Origin: Exophiala sp. HKRS030
Lineage: Eukaryota > Ascomycota > Eurotiomycetes > Chaetothyriales > Herpotrichiellaceae
DNA: 64,000 nucleotides
Assembly: GCA_023897205.1 (NCBI GenBank)
Contig: JAHWDD010000001.1
Span: 5,146,001 to 5,210,000, forward strand
Direction of reading: 5' to 3'
Shown here: piece by piece, positions 21,044 through 33,900 of the stretch
Numbering within the stretch: position 1 is the stretch's first letter
Layout: every line of letters starts with the position of its first letter
Notes under the pieces: generated by a model
Databases searched by the model: none
Seen by the model: the letters and a program-made list of their open reading frames with translations, nothing else
Told to the model about the DNA's origin: nothing
Position numbers and translations under genes: made by a program

Positions 21044-23858
21044 ATGAACCTCACAGGTAACAAAAGATATCCCCAAACATTTGCGACAGCCCGCTCACAT
21101 CATCGCAGGTAGCGGTCGAATGCCAGTCATGGCCTGCGTCGTGACCCTCGTTCTATGCCTCTTCGCTGGTCTCCTCTGCGCTGGTCCGGTTCAGACTGGT
21201 ACTGAGCTTGTGTCAAATCTCCCTGATGCACTCAGTCGATCTCATCCCACTAGTTACTTCCCTGAATCCTTCCGTCCTCACAGTCCCAATGACCATCAGT
21301 CAACTTCAACTTCGAGAACTCCTGCGGTCTACGGTGGTGTTGATAATCCGTATGGACCATGTTCTGACTGGCATGTACCTGCTACCACTCCGGCTGCGTC
21401 AATGCAGTCTCGAGATCCTGAAATGGGAAATGACTATGCCATGGTCTGTGGCTCCGACTCACACAAGTTCACCACCAACACTTGTGCAGGATCCCCATTT
21501 CGCTATTATTGCACAGCCAAAGGTTCATTGACCAAGAAGGGCACTTACAACTCACACTGTGCTGAAGTCTGCCGCTGTGTCAACCTGGCACCCAAGCCCT
21601 GTCTCCATGGTGTTGTAGCTGTTACCTGTTACATCTCGGCTGATGGCACAATCCTGGACTCTAATCTCGAGACCATCGGTGACACCAGCACAGCAATTGA
21701 ACTCAGCAATGGCACGTGGCTGCTCGATTCTGGATCCCCGTTACATGGCCTCGAACTACGCGCACTTTCTGGATCAGATGTCTCTAAAACATCAGCTATG
21801 GCCATCTCAGGTCGAGATTCGAATGCTGCAATGCACGATTATGCGCTGGTCTGCGCCGACCGTGGCGGCACACAGAGATGCAAGGACCGGAGTTACTACT
21901 GCAAGTCAAGCGGCAGAGTGGCCTACAGATTGTCAGATTACTTCTGTGACACAGTTTGCGAGTGCAAGAACCTGAGAGCACAACCGAAGCCATGTGCCAA
22001 CATCTACGAAGCCGATCTGCACAAATTCGTCTGTTTTGACGACATTGACCCCTTCATGAATGCAACTGGTCAAGACACTTCCAGTAATCTTACCATCAAC
22101 AATAGTGTCCTTAACTTTACGAGTGGTTCTGTCCGACGCGACGTTAACTTGCCAGCACTAACCGACCCCGGTTGTCATCCTCAAAATCAGAAGCGCCGAC
22201 TCTTGCTGTGCCAGAACCATACGCAAGCTTGCAGCACCGAATTCGGATATTGTTGTCAGACTGGAAGCCTGACTAGTGCTTCTCACAATCCAATTTGCAA
22301 TGACATCTGTAAATGCATGGACATGTCTTCCGGCCCCATACGCTATTGCACTCATGGTCCAAACTTCAGCATTCTGTCCGAGTGCTTTGTTGATGGCAAT
22401 GCTATTTACAAGATCGAAGGTGACCTCATGACTGACTTCCTCGGCAATTTCACGAATGCAGTGGTCGGAGCTTGTGCAAATCTGTGGATCGGTGAACCTG
22501 GCATGTCACCATATCCTCCCATCGATGTTCCTCCTCCACAAATCACCGATGTAGTGGCCAAGCGAGACGAGGAGGTGGCTGATATGGCACAAGACAAATG
22601 GGTCCTCGCCTGCCAGAACAAGGCACACACACAAACCTGCCGAAACAAACTGCACTACTCATGTGATGGCGCAAAGGTCGTCACGCATCAAGATTGGGAC
22701 TTTGTCTGTGAAGCTATTTGCGTTTGCTATGATCAGGACCCCGATCAGATTTGTGTCCCTCGCCACGCAATCAGTGGTGTCTGTCCTCCAGGTGTCCTGC
22801 AAGACCCCCCTACCGTTGGATCTGAGAAAGATGTGTCAATCATCACTGAGCGCCAAGATACAATGAACAGTGACTCCATCAGTGTCTCAGAGCGTTCTCT
22901 TGATGACAGTGGGAGGGATGCACCATGGTACTTCATCTGCATGGCCAAAGACAGCGTCAATACCACTTTGACAAACTACTGTTTGGCCGAAGGTTACACA
23001 TGTCCTCATAATGCTCCTCGCCAACCTAAGCCACTACGTCCGGAGCACCATGACCCGCTGTGCGAAAAACACTCTTCTTGCTCTTGCCGAAAGGCTTATA
23101 CACCATCGCATGATGATGAGGGCGCCATGATCCAGCGTGACCTGTTTGCATCCAACTCCTTGTTTGTCCCAGCACACGTCTCACACGAGGTAAAGAGAGA
23201 CCTATCAACTGATCGCCAATTTTTCTCCCTGGCTTGTGAAACAGGAAACCATCTCAACGTTTCCCTAACCAAGTACTGTGCTGAAAAGTCTTATCACTGT
23301 GTCCCTGGTGAGATACTTTCAGAACTTCAACATGATGGTCCTGTCGATGCTCAGTGCTCTCAGAGCTGTCACTGCCGCACTCCCTTCACCAAGGCTGAGG
23401 ATCTCTCTTCTCGTTCCGTCGCTGAAGCTGCTGAACGCAAGTATTTCTCCATGGCCTGCAATAGTGGAAACCATGTCAACGCAACTCTGACGCATCACTG
23501 TGCTGAAGAGTCGTATCGATGTGTCCCTGGAGAAATGCTCTCGATTCTACGACATGATGGTGCCGGTAATGCCCAGTGTTCCCAGAACTGCTATTGCCGC
23601 ACTCCATTTGTTGGAGCCGAAGGTCTCTCCCCGCGTTCTGAGCTGGTCGGCGATGCAGGCTACAGTCTACATTGTGGCCACCAGGGCGACGAGTTCTACC
23701 GCACTGGCTACCATGTACTTTCCACTCGCTGCCAAGTCCTTTGGGGCTACACTTGCGACGTGGATGGACAAGTGCACCACGGTGGTACACCGGTCTTCAA
23801 ATGCGACGAGACCTGCAGTTGCCACAAGTCCAACGATACCACCGTTGTTGGAGCTTAG
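21044..23858 (+). CDS. Secreted protein with eight six-cysteine modules
   Basis: No family recognised. The long exon opens with a hydrophobic signal peptide (MPVMACVVTLVLCLFAGLLC from the ATG at 21120). An upstream exon 21044-21056 (MNLT) splices in frame through a GTAACA...GCAG intron (21057-21108), so the true start may be 21044. The body holds eight repeats, near 21441, 21846, 22204, 22605, 22932, 23230, 23452 and 23667. They fit C-x(6-18)-C-x(6-8)-C-x(13-19)-C-x(3-5)-C-x-C, with linkers of 60-120 residues rich in Asn-X-Ser/Thr. Several linkers carry dibasic KR or RR before the next module (VAKR, VRR, EVKR), possible Kex2 sites. Modules 6 and 7 are nearly alike, including the following CRTPF. 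There is no membrane helix or GPI signal at the end. It is likely extracellular or in the cell wall, with even numbers of cysteines for disulfides. Length is about 910 residues. Confidence 0.8.
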
Positions 23859-24683
23859 GTTTCTGTGCCAGTGGTCTCGTCCATTCCTTCCATGAGGAGT
23901 GGCGGTCACGAGTTAGCCACAGGCAGACCTATGTCACTTGTGCAGAAGAACACAACAAGTTGTGATTTTCTTTCTTTGCGAATGGAGAGACAACGGAATG
24001 ATTAGTGATGCTCTTTTAGTTCTTTCTTTCTCTGAGGTGTGGACAACCAAGGCTCTCTTTCGACGATATCCTTGATTGTGTCCTCAAGGAAAAAGGGGTG
24101 TGATGATGTTGTTGTTGTTGAGATCTCGAATTCGATTTCGATTCAATTCGCTTGCAAGATATGAAGGCCTAAAATCTCGCTCTCTCACCAGGAAATTGAT
24201 TCATTCAACCGGTTGGAGGAGCGATGGCCATCGTACAGGAGCACCCCGAGCTTGCGATAAACCAACAAAACAAAATACCATGAACCCTTGAAAGGTTTTT
24301 CGAAGGGGGAAGAGAATTCCTTTGCATTGTGTTTCGTGGAACAAATCAACACAGACAGAAATTGCAAGAAAACTTATTCAACCAACTCGGTTTCCTCCTG
24401 TTTTTGTTCTTCTTTTCTTTTCTCTTCTTCTGACCGTATGAATGTAAGAGCTTGTCTCCTTATAACAGTGACAGTAACAACGATAAAGGGCCATAACTCG
24501 CCACTCACCACAACGTCGACCAAGCCTCAGCTTCGGAAATGTGCCCAATAACATTCTTAATGTCACAAGGAATTCAAAAATATGGAACGACAAAAATAAA
24601 AAGGCAACAAAAATTGGTTTCGCTTCCTTGGCAAAAGACTCAATGGTCAGCCTAACTCGAGGCTCTTTATATACCTCAAAAGT
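23859..24683. other. Convergent intergenic region, 0.8 kb
   Basis: Holds the 3' UTRs of the cysteine-module gene and of class I myosin. TTG and TTTC-rich tracts occur at 23965-24040 and 24395-24430. No gene seen. Confidence 0.45.
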
Positions 24684-27600
24684 CTACCAATCGTCATCAT
24701 CATCCTTTGTCTGTCTCCCACTCATGGCACTCTGTCTCGCCCTCAACGCCTCAGCCAGTCCTCCAGCGAGACTGCCACCACCAATACTGTTTGGCGTAGC
24801 ACGACCCGAATCGGTTCCACTTCCTGTCCCTAGACTCATACCACTATCTCGAGCAGGTGAAGCTGCTGGCTTTCGTGCCGCGGGCACCGGCCTCTTCGCT
24901 GGAGGGGCAGGCGGCGTCGGCTTCGCTTTGCCAATGACTGGTGGTGTTCCAGGTTTGGCGTGTCCATTCGCAACCACCGGCACGGGAACAGCTCGTGGTG
25001 GCGCGGCCGGCGGTGGAGGAGGTGGAGGTGGAGCGGCACGAGCTTGCTCAATCTCTTCGACGTACGCTGTAGGCGTCCATCCTTCCTTCAGAGTTTGCAC
25101 ATTTTTACAAAGCCACCAACCTATACAAATGGGTTAGTAAACATGACACAAAAATGCAAGGTGCACAAGAGAAAGGCTCACCATTGTTTTCCTTCTTTAG
25201 AATCTCGACAATATCTCCGGCCTTGATGTTTAATTCGTTCTCGTTCGGAGAATTGAAGGCGTACTTGGCTTTGGCTTGAGGCTTTGATGGGGCAGCAGCG
25301 GGCGCCGCGGCAGGAGGTGGTGGTGGAGGTGGAGGCGGAGCCGCACGGCCAAACGAAGAGGCTGATTCATTGCGGGTATGGGAAGAGGGCCCATTCAGTT
25401 GGGATGTGACAGTTTGGTGAACAGGTGCGGCGGCAGGTGTAGGGACAGGCCGTGGTGTTTGAGCTGCAGGCCGGGCTGCGGGCACAGGTCTTCGTGAGGC
25501 GGCTTTTGAAGGCTGACCACCTGGCCCACCAGGGCGGAGTAGCTTGCCACTTGTAATAGGCTTCGCAATCGCTTTGCCTCGAGGAGTAGGCCGCGAGACA
25601 GACGTCGGTGCTTCTCCCTGAGGAACGTGAATTGTCCCTGACTTATACATATCGTCTCTTGTTATGGTGGAGTCTTTTTGAACTTTGACAGAGGCAGGTT
25701 TTCCTGGCTTCTTATTGTATTCGATAGTTGGCCCAATCTTGAGATTCATTCCTCCAACAGCAACGGTTTTGAATTGAAGGAAGAACTCTGTCTTAAACAC
25801 GCAACTGATGAGAGGATCAGGTTCTTGAGGCGAACCGACACCAAGCGCAAACCAGTCGTCCCGAAGGCTGGACGTCGAAATATATTTGACTGCACCCACG
25901 GGTATTGTTCTTTCGGCTGAGATCTGCAGCTGGTTATTGACCACGGCCTGAACGACAATATAGACTGACTTGTTGGTGAGCACCAATATCCTGGGCATTG
26001 GTTTGGAAGACCTGCCGAACTTGGCCACCAGCAATTCACATCGTGATGAGAAGACGCATCGTTCCTGTGAGCTGAGATTGATGGAGTCTCGCAGAACTCG
26101 TCCTTGACCGCCAGGCATATTGAGACCTAGGTAGTCGCCGAAGAAACGTCTCGAACCGAGCAAGCTGTACCTGCGACGTTCCTTGCGTCCGCCCAGTAGC
26201 TGATGCCCTCGATCTCTGAATTCCACTTCTTTAACCCCGACCTTGGACTTTCGCCAAAACCTTTGGATCCTTGTCGCCGCTTCTGCTCGGTACCTCAAAT
26301 AGTTTCTCCAGGCTCGCTGAATGCGGACTGCCATGTTGTGCCAGTATCGATCTCGCATATGTTCCAAACCGAACAGAGTTTCAGGGCTCTTAATGAAAGC
26401 CTTTGTAGTACCCATCTGGTACTCTTCTTGAGGAATGCTTGTGTCCTTGAAGATGATTTCCGAGGCTGTCCTTACATCACCAGTATATGTGTATTCACCT
26501 GCATATGACAATCTAGGCGACAGCAGTGCGAATCGTTCGACAAATTTATCAAACGCTTGGCGGTAGGCAAAACCAGCTCTCCGAATGCGGACGTTCTCCT
26601 GAAGACCCAGATACTTGATCTGATGAAGAACGTTTGCTTCATTGTACTCTTTCGGCGACTTGTTCTCGTTGGGCTTGATGGTTCGAATGTACGATGGCTG
26701 TGCCTGCATCAGAGTGTCGACAAGCTCGTTGGCAGAAGCCTTGATCTTATCGCCCGCAGTTGGTGGTCGGCGTTTGTCATCCTGGTTGACCTGGGCGGGG
26801 AAGAGCTCATGCAAAAAGCTGTTTGAACTCTCGCCAACCAGGTTCAGAAGATCTTTCAACAACTGATCCTTGTTCTTGTCTGTCATTCCTGCAACCTGGT
26901 AGTTGACATCACCAGCGTAATGCTTGATGATGAATTGACCTTGTCGATTTTCGAAATTGGGGTTGCTTGACAGGAAGTTCAGTCGACCCACGAAGGTTTG
27001 ATCCGCGGCTCCAGAATCAGCATGAGCCGTAGCACAAGCATCATTGAGGGCTGCAAAGACGCCAGGCGGTCTCTTGTCTTCGATCAGAGAACAGACAACC
27101 TTGTTGTCAAAATACTTGATCGGTGTCCACTGAATCTGCTCACGCGCATACTCTTCCTGTTCAGCCTTGAGTGTCAGCTGGATGAAAATCTGCTGCAGCT
27201 TTTCATTGACATAATTGATGCACAGTTGTTCGAAAGAGTTCTTCTCAAAGATTTCGAATCCGTAAATATCGAGGATACCGACAGTGTTCTTGACGGCTCC
27301 TTGTGCTCGTAGGGAGACATTCGTTCGCGAGACAATCCAGTCAAAAAGCCTAAAGTAGACAGCCTTGGCCAGCGCATCACGTACAGCCATTGCCTGGACG
27401 GGATTAAGAGGTGATTCGTAGATAGATCCTCGTCTGCCACCGCCTCGGGCCGTTTCAACAATTCTGATTGTCAGCGCCTTGTGGACATGAGCTGACTCGA
27501 CTTCTAACAAGTATGCCACAAAATCAACGACTGACTGATCCGAGATATCAACTCCGCCCTGATCGTTTTCCCGGAAGGTAATGTTTCCGATCCACAAAAT

Positions 27601-28588
27601 CGCGGCCAACATGCGGAAAATGTTGTCTTGCTCGCCTTTGGTCAGTCCAATGATTTTCATCGCTTGAACAGTCTCGTTAAGATCACTGGCATCATCTATA
27701 CCCGGTACGTCGAAGCATTTGGATCTGCTGGTATATACATAGGATTGTGGTTGTTGAACGCCAAACATGTCTCTGTACTCCTTCGGCGCTGCTTTGGTGA
27801 ACTGATAGAAAATGTGGAAGTTTCGCTCGTTCGTGATCTGTCCGACGACTCTCGAGGACTCCAGTAGGTAATTCGTGATTTTGGCGCCCACAGGCTCACC
27901 ATTTTGGTTGAATTCGAGTTCCAGGTACTTTCCAAAGCGGGACGAATTGTTATTTCGCAGCGTTTTGGCATTGCCGAAAGATTCAAGCAGTGGGTTGGTG
28001 GCTAAGACCATATCTTTCGTCTTCTGAATCCTCGAATCGGTACCCCCAGAGACATTGGCAATGTACTGCATCAACCGTTTGGCTGCTTCCGTTTTGCCAG
28101 CACCCGATTCTCCGGAAATGATGACACACTGGTTATCCTTGTATGCCTTCATGTTATAGTATGCAGACTCGGCGACGGCGAAGACGTGGGGAGGGACCTC
28201 GAGTCTGTTCCGTCCACGATAACCGTCCAACACCTGGTCGGTGTAGATTCCCAAGTCCCGGAAGGGATTGACCGACACCAACACATGGCCAATATAGGTG
28301 TAAATCTCTCCATGCTCGAATCTCTTTTTTAGGTTGTCATTGATAGCTTCGTTGGAAACCTTGCTCAGCAGCGTAAGATCTGATACCCCGACTTCCTTCT
28401 TCTTGGTGATTTCGAATGTGGCCTTTTTGATCTGTGGCTGCCCGGAATCTGCATGACTTGACTTTCCTCCACCGAAGAGAGAGGATTTTGGTACACGCGA
28501 GGACTTGCCTTCGCGACGCTTCGTTTGACCCTAGACTCTGGGTCAGAATGTCTCTGTGCGTGATTTTAATGTGCACCGGGCTTACCAT
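24684..28588 (-). CDS. myoA: Class I myosin
   Basis: Actin-based motor for endocytosis and polarised growth at cortical actin patches. Exons 28588-28586, 28530-25182 and 25120-24684 give 1262 residues. Order: basic N-terminus ([12 protein letters not shown]), motor head with P-loop [12 protein letters not shown], switch region ([13 protein letters not shown]), a TEDS-rule phosphosite in [12 protein letters not shown], two IQ motifs ([26 protein letters not shown]), a basic TH1 membrane-binding domain, a Pro/Ala-rich TH2 tail, an SH3 domain ([19 protein letters not shown]...GWWLC), a second poly-Pro stretch, and an acidic end DDDDDW that binds Arp2/3. The start codon stands alone in a 3-nt first exon. 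All parts match filamentous-fungal MyoA. Confidence 0.95.
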
Positions 28589-29466
28589 TGTAACGGAGGG
28601 TTGTGATTAGGAGCGCGCTGCGCAGGGAGGATGTCGTTGATGAAGGTCCGGTTCACAACAAGACCTGCCAGAAGATACAAAGCGCAATGGTAGAGAGTGT
28701 CAAAAGAACAAGATACAAAGAAGTGCGGCCTTGCCTGGTCGCAATCAAAAGCGCAGGCACAATGTTAAAGCTGCGAGTCGCAATGGCTGTTGGTTGTGTT
28801 GGGTATGACATACAAAACCAACGGCGGCTGCGGAATTAGGTCAGCAAGCCACAGCGTATTGGTATCGTATAGAACGAGTCCACCATCCAACAGTCTGTGA
28901 CACTTTCTATCTCTCTCTGTCTCTTACTACGCAGTATGGATACTTGTAACAATACTGTACCCGTTAGCCTGAAACTCGTCCCTAGACCTGGCACTGCTAA
29001 ACACGGCTCAATGCCAAATCTCCCACACCATCGCCACAAAGCTGCTACTTCGTTTGTGGCTGAGCAGTCTGTGCAGCCTTGTGGACGCGCAATCACAAAA
29101 CGTATGTTGATAGCAGAATTTGACTGAAGCCTGATGCTATAATCTTTGTGGAGCTAAGCATTCTTCTATCATGGCATTCTGTCATAGTCTCGATCTGCGT
29201 ATAAAGTGTATTGATTGACAGTGGCACTGACATCTATACGTCCTGATAGACACCACCGCCGCAATGTAGATACCCTGCTATGAACAGCGAGCTTATCCTA
29301 GATTTCAATCATGACAACGGAAACAAGTACTGATCGTGATATCAAACAATTTTTTTGACATTGGGAGTCGGGTATCTCGTATAAAATGTACATTGGAGAG
29401 AGGACAAAATTAACTCGGCAGATGCTCAGACGGTGCCTTACAAAAGGTCTCATCTCGAAAGCCATC
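28589..29466. promoter_or_regulatory. Myosin upstream region, 0.88 kb
   Basis: Upstream of class I myosin and downstream of the OPA3-like gene, both on minus. It must contain the myosin promoter and the OPA3 3' UTR. No gene-like frame or RNA gene recognised. Confidence 0.45.
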
Positions 29467-30402
29467 TCACCGTACCACTGTTTCCCTTCGTCCTGACTTT
29501 GACTCAGTGGCACTCTGTTCGGCTGCTAGAACCGCTTGCTTATGCTTTTCTTCCAAGACCTTATCAGACTGAACCAGGATATTCTCTGCAGGCCCAGGGG
29601 CATTCTTGCTCAAAGCCTCAGACGCTTCCTTGTCTGGCTTCTCTCCAGATACGAGGGATGCCAATCGAGAGAACCAACCGACAGGCTTCTCCTCTTCCTC
29701 TTCGTCTTTATCCTCATAAATCTCCGGAGGCAAAATCCTCACAGTCCCGTGCTGCTTGCCGTTCTTTTCCTTCGCTCGAAGCCGTAATACCTCTCGCTCT
29801 AGCTCCACCAATGCTCGTCTAGCGGCTTTCTCAGATTCTTCCAGATCATTCAGACGCTCTGCTACGTCGTCTCGTCGCTTGCTTTCCTTGCGGCCAGATC
29901 TCCATGACTCGAAAACAATCAATCCGGCCGCAACCCCAAATAGAAAGGTTTCACTTATGAAGGTGGCACCGGATTCAATAGCCTTAGCTTCAGAGAGAGG
30001 CTTGATCCTGGGTTTCGGTCGCGGTTTGGGCGGCTCTGATGCCTCTTTGGCCGCGCGCGCGGCTGCCTCCTCTTCTGCTTTTGTTTGTGCTTCTGTTTTG
30101 ACCGTGGGTATACTATGTTGATGCTTTTTAGCCTCAGCTGCTTTGGCTTCTCTCGCAGCCTGCTTCTCAACGGCTGCTGCGTCTTGTAAAAGCCCTATCC
30201 GCCATCGCATATCGATTCGGTGGAGAGTTTGGGCAAAAGAAATGCAGGTTCTCCGGAAACCCTCATGTTCGCGAGCTTGTTTCTTTATAAAATTCTACAA
30301 CTGTCAATATATTCCACTCTGTTCTGTGTGACCAGCACTTACAGCTATGGGTTTCGCAAAAGTCCGGACGGCCAGCGACGTGAACTTGAGAGCGAGCGAC
30401 AT
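29467..30402 (-). CDS. OPA3-like mitochondrial protein
   Basis: Member of the OPA3 family, linked in animals to mitochondrial outer or inner membrane shape and lipid handling; its precise role in fungi is unsettled. Exons 30402-30343 and 30294-29467 give 295 residues. The N-terminus MSLALKFTSLAVRTFAKPIA followed by NFIKKQAREHEGFRR is the family signature. A hydrophobic helix with SETFLFGVAAGLIVFESWRS and a charged coiled coil (RRDDVAERLNDLEESEKAARR) follow, again typical. Longer than human OPA3 because of Lys/Glu-rich insertions and a C-terminal extension. Divergent from the polo kinase. Confidence 0.9.
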
Positions 30403-30902
30403 CTCGGCACACGGTGCGAGGCTCTATGGGCGTTCCGGCTGGCTGGTGGTCGACTCTCATATAACGTATCTACCATCTTGAATACATTATTGCAACATAT
30501 CACATCATGTGGAGAGTTCCATTCGTAAAAGCTGAAGCATGCGATTACAGGCAGGATGTCTTGCTTGCGGTACCAGTTGGTGTCGGGGATTTTGACCTGA
30601 GATCCGAATGGCCGAAGAAGAGCCGCTGACTCAGCATCTCGATGGGTCGATGCAATGCCAAGAGACTAAATCGACCAAACGTCACTTCCCTTTTCGGCAC
30701 TTTGTTGACAAGCAGCGACAGCCAATGGGTGCATGGTAACTAGGTACAACCACCGCTTCTTGTTGTATTGTATTTTGGCATGCATCTTCATTGATTTGCA
30801 GAAGACTAACATCTTACCAAAGTCGATGAACAAACACCATAGCTGACGTCGCTGCACTCATCTCCCTCTTCCATCCTTAGCGACCATAAGTCGCGTCCTG
30901 AC
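30403..30902. promoter_or_regulatory. Divergent promoter, OPA3-like / polo kinase, 0.5 kb
   Basis: Contains a TGACTCA (Gcn4/AP-1-type) site at 30627-30633. No coding signal. Confidence 0.4.
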
Positions 30903-33900
30903 ATGGATGTCCTTTCTCCTCGTCCCGTCAATCTCCCTATGCAGCCACCACCACTGCCAAAGGCTATGAAGAAGCCTCGACCCGAACTGAAAGCAAGACC
31001 TGAGGAGAAACCTTCGAATCCAGATCGAATCGACGACAAATGGCGACCACCTGCGAGCATCACAGAGCCTGGGTCATCACCTGAGACGTACTCAATGGGC
31101 AGAAAACTAGGGAAAGGAGGTTTCGCAGTATGTTTCGAGGGTAGGTCGAAGCGGACGGCAGAGATATTCGCTCTCAAGGTAGTCAAGGCAAAAGTCGAGC
31201 AGAAAAAAATGCTGGAAAAGTTCCGTACAGAACTCCAGATACATGCGAAGATGCACCACCCGAACATCGTTGAATTCTTGAGGGCCTTTACCATTGAGGA
31301 CTACACCTATGTTGTGCTCCAGCTCTGTCCCCATGGCAGTCTCACCGAGATGGTCAAAGCTCGAAGTTGCCTCAGTCTTCCAGAAGTTCGAAGATTCATG
31401 ATCCAGATCTGTGGAGGAGTCAAGTATATGCACAAACGTTCTGTCATCCATCGGGACCTCAAAATGGGAAACATTTTCTTGGACGCACACATGAACATCA
31501 AAATCGGAGATTTTGGCCTTGCCGCTGTTATGGCAGATGAACAGGACAGAAGAACGACTCTTTGTGGTACGCCAAATTACATTGCGCCAGAAATTTTGAG
31601 CAAGTCTGGCAACCGAGGTCATGACAACAAAGTCGACACTTGGGCAGTAGGTGTGATCTGCTACGCCATGCTCATGGGCACCCCTCCATTTCAGTCAAAG
31701 ACACAGCAAGAGATCTACAGCAAGCTTCGAGGATTAGAATACGAGTGGAGGGTAGACAGCAAGAACTATATTCCACATCAAGCCAAGGACTTTGTCGCGT
31801 CTTGCCTAAACCTCAATTCCGCCGAAAGACCTGAAATGGATGACCTTGTCCAGCACGATTTTTTCACTATGGGCGCAATTGCTGAGGAGCTCGATCCGAT
31901 CTGCCTCAAAACGACACCGACATGGTTAGCAAACGCCGATCCACGAGGTGACAGAGTACGGTCTGGCTACGGGATGAGCCTTGGTAAGCTGTGTCGGGAA
32001 TGTGGTGTTGGACTTGGCTCCGATGGTCGACTTCGTCCTGGTGTTGGTGTTGGTGCTGGCATATCCGCTTTGTTGGAAATCGAAGCAGAGAACCGAGAAG
32101 GATGTGCGCCCGTAATTCCTTTACCTGCGGGAGTCCTTTACAAGCAGTTTTCAGACGCACATGCCGAGTGGACAGCACGCCAAAAGCACCCCCTAATGAC
32201 GAATCGAGTCCGCAGTCGCAAGCCAATTGCCGACAAGATAGAAACCCTTACTTCGACTGGAGAGACCGCGGCCATTCCGGGATCGATGTACCGAGCTACT
32301 TCGGTATCAGTGTCGTCGACAGCTCGGCCAGTCCAGAGCTTTGCGGCCCAACAGCGACAACAGGCACTGCCTTCAGCGGCGCCTCGAAACAACTTGGCTG
32401 AACTTCCTAAAAGTAAAGTGTCTGAGGTTACGGAGCAACCAAATCAAGCCCTGTTGAGAGAGCGGCCGTTGAGAGCAGCTACAATTCGTTCAACAAGGAG
32501 CACCACATTACGTGAAACAGTTTCTCACACGTCGAAGACACTTCCCAGATCGGCGACTGTACCCGACGCAATTGATGGCCTTGCGAAACAGATCGAAGCC
32601 GGCATTGAGAAAGCAGAGCCGCGCAGAGTCAAGAGTGGAATGGCTCTCAACAGACCGCCTGTTGAACAGAAAATCGTTAGGAAAACGTCACGTGCCATGG
32701 TACAAGTAGTAAACGCAACAGTCCGTCCGGATTCATCGTCCTCGAGTTCTTCAGGTTCACTCGGTGACCTTCCCATTCGTGCCCTACAACCGATCACTGC
32801 AAACGATCGAGATAGGTCGGTTGCCGCCACCGAAAGCCTGCAACCTTGCAACAGGGCACTCGAAAAACCTGCCTGCCAGCCTCGTGCTGCATCCCCTCCT
32901 AGGAAAGTTCTTCCCAAACATCAACCGAGGATCATTGAACAAGGCGAGGCTACCAATTCTGTCCCACGTTCGTCGGCCTTTGCTGTCCTCGACTCGCTCA
33001 AGGGCATGCATAGAGCTTTAGATGCCCGAAAACTTGACGAGGCCGGTCGTCGTCCGCAACCAACCTATGGCACACGAAAGGAACGGGAGGAATCGAAATA
33101 TCCCCGAGTCGAAAAGTGGGTAGACTATTCAACTCGGCATGGCATAGCATACATCCTCTCCGATGCAACTGTCGGCATGGTTCTGAAGTCTTCCGAAGAC
33201 AATGACATGCCAAGTAGCTGTGTTGTCATGCGTAATGCAAGCCGACATACACTAAAGCGAGCGAAAGGCCTGGAATACCAATTTGTGCCTCAAGGTCGCG
33301 ATGCGCATGATGTGGAGTTCTATGAGCAAAGTGACTACAAAGTCGATATGAAGCGTGTGGACATACCAGCTCAACATTTCTGGCTCGACTTGGAAAAGTA
33401 CCAAGGCCAAGTTCCGGCTGCCAATGCCATACAAGCCAATTTGGTCGGAAGCGAGGCCGAACGTATGAAAGAGGTGGGCTTACTGGACAAGTTTGGCAAA
33501 TACATGAACAAGCAGATGGGAGGCACCGATTCAACGGAGCGTAAAGCCGATGGCAAAAGCAAACATTTTGTCCACTTTTACCAGCGAGTAGGGAATGTTG
33601 GAGTCTGGAGGTTCGCAGACGGAGCATTGCAATTCAACTTTCCCGATCACACAAAGTTGCTCCTTCGTTCCGAAGAGTCAGGAAAGGAGGACCTGCGATG
33701 CCACGTTGATTGTGTTTATTTGGTGCCGACTGACGCCATCAGTCTAGCTCATCACGGAATCATCACAGTGGAGGCAATGGAGCGGCGAGGAACTACCAGC
33801 TTTCCATTGGAAGACATCATGACGGATGTTTTGCGTCGCTCAGAGACGGAGATCATTCGCACCAACGAAATCAAAGAGAAGCTGAGTTGGATTCGGGCTG

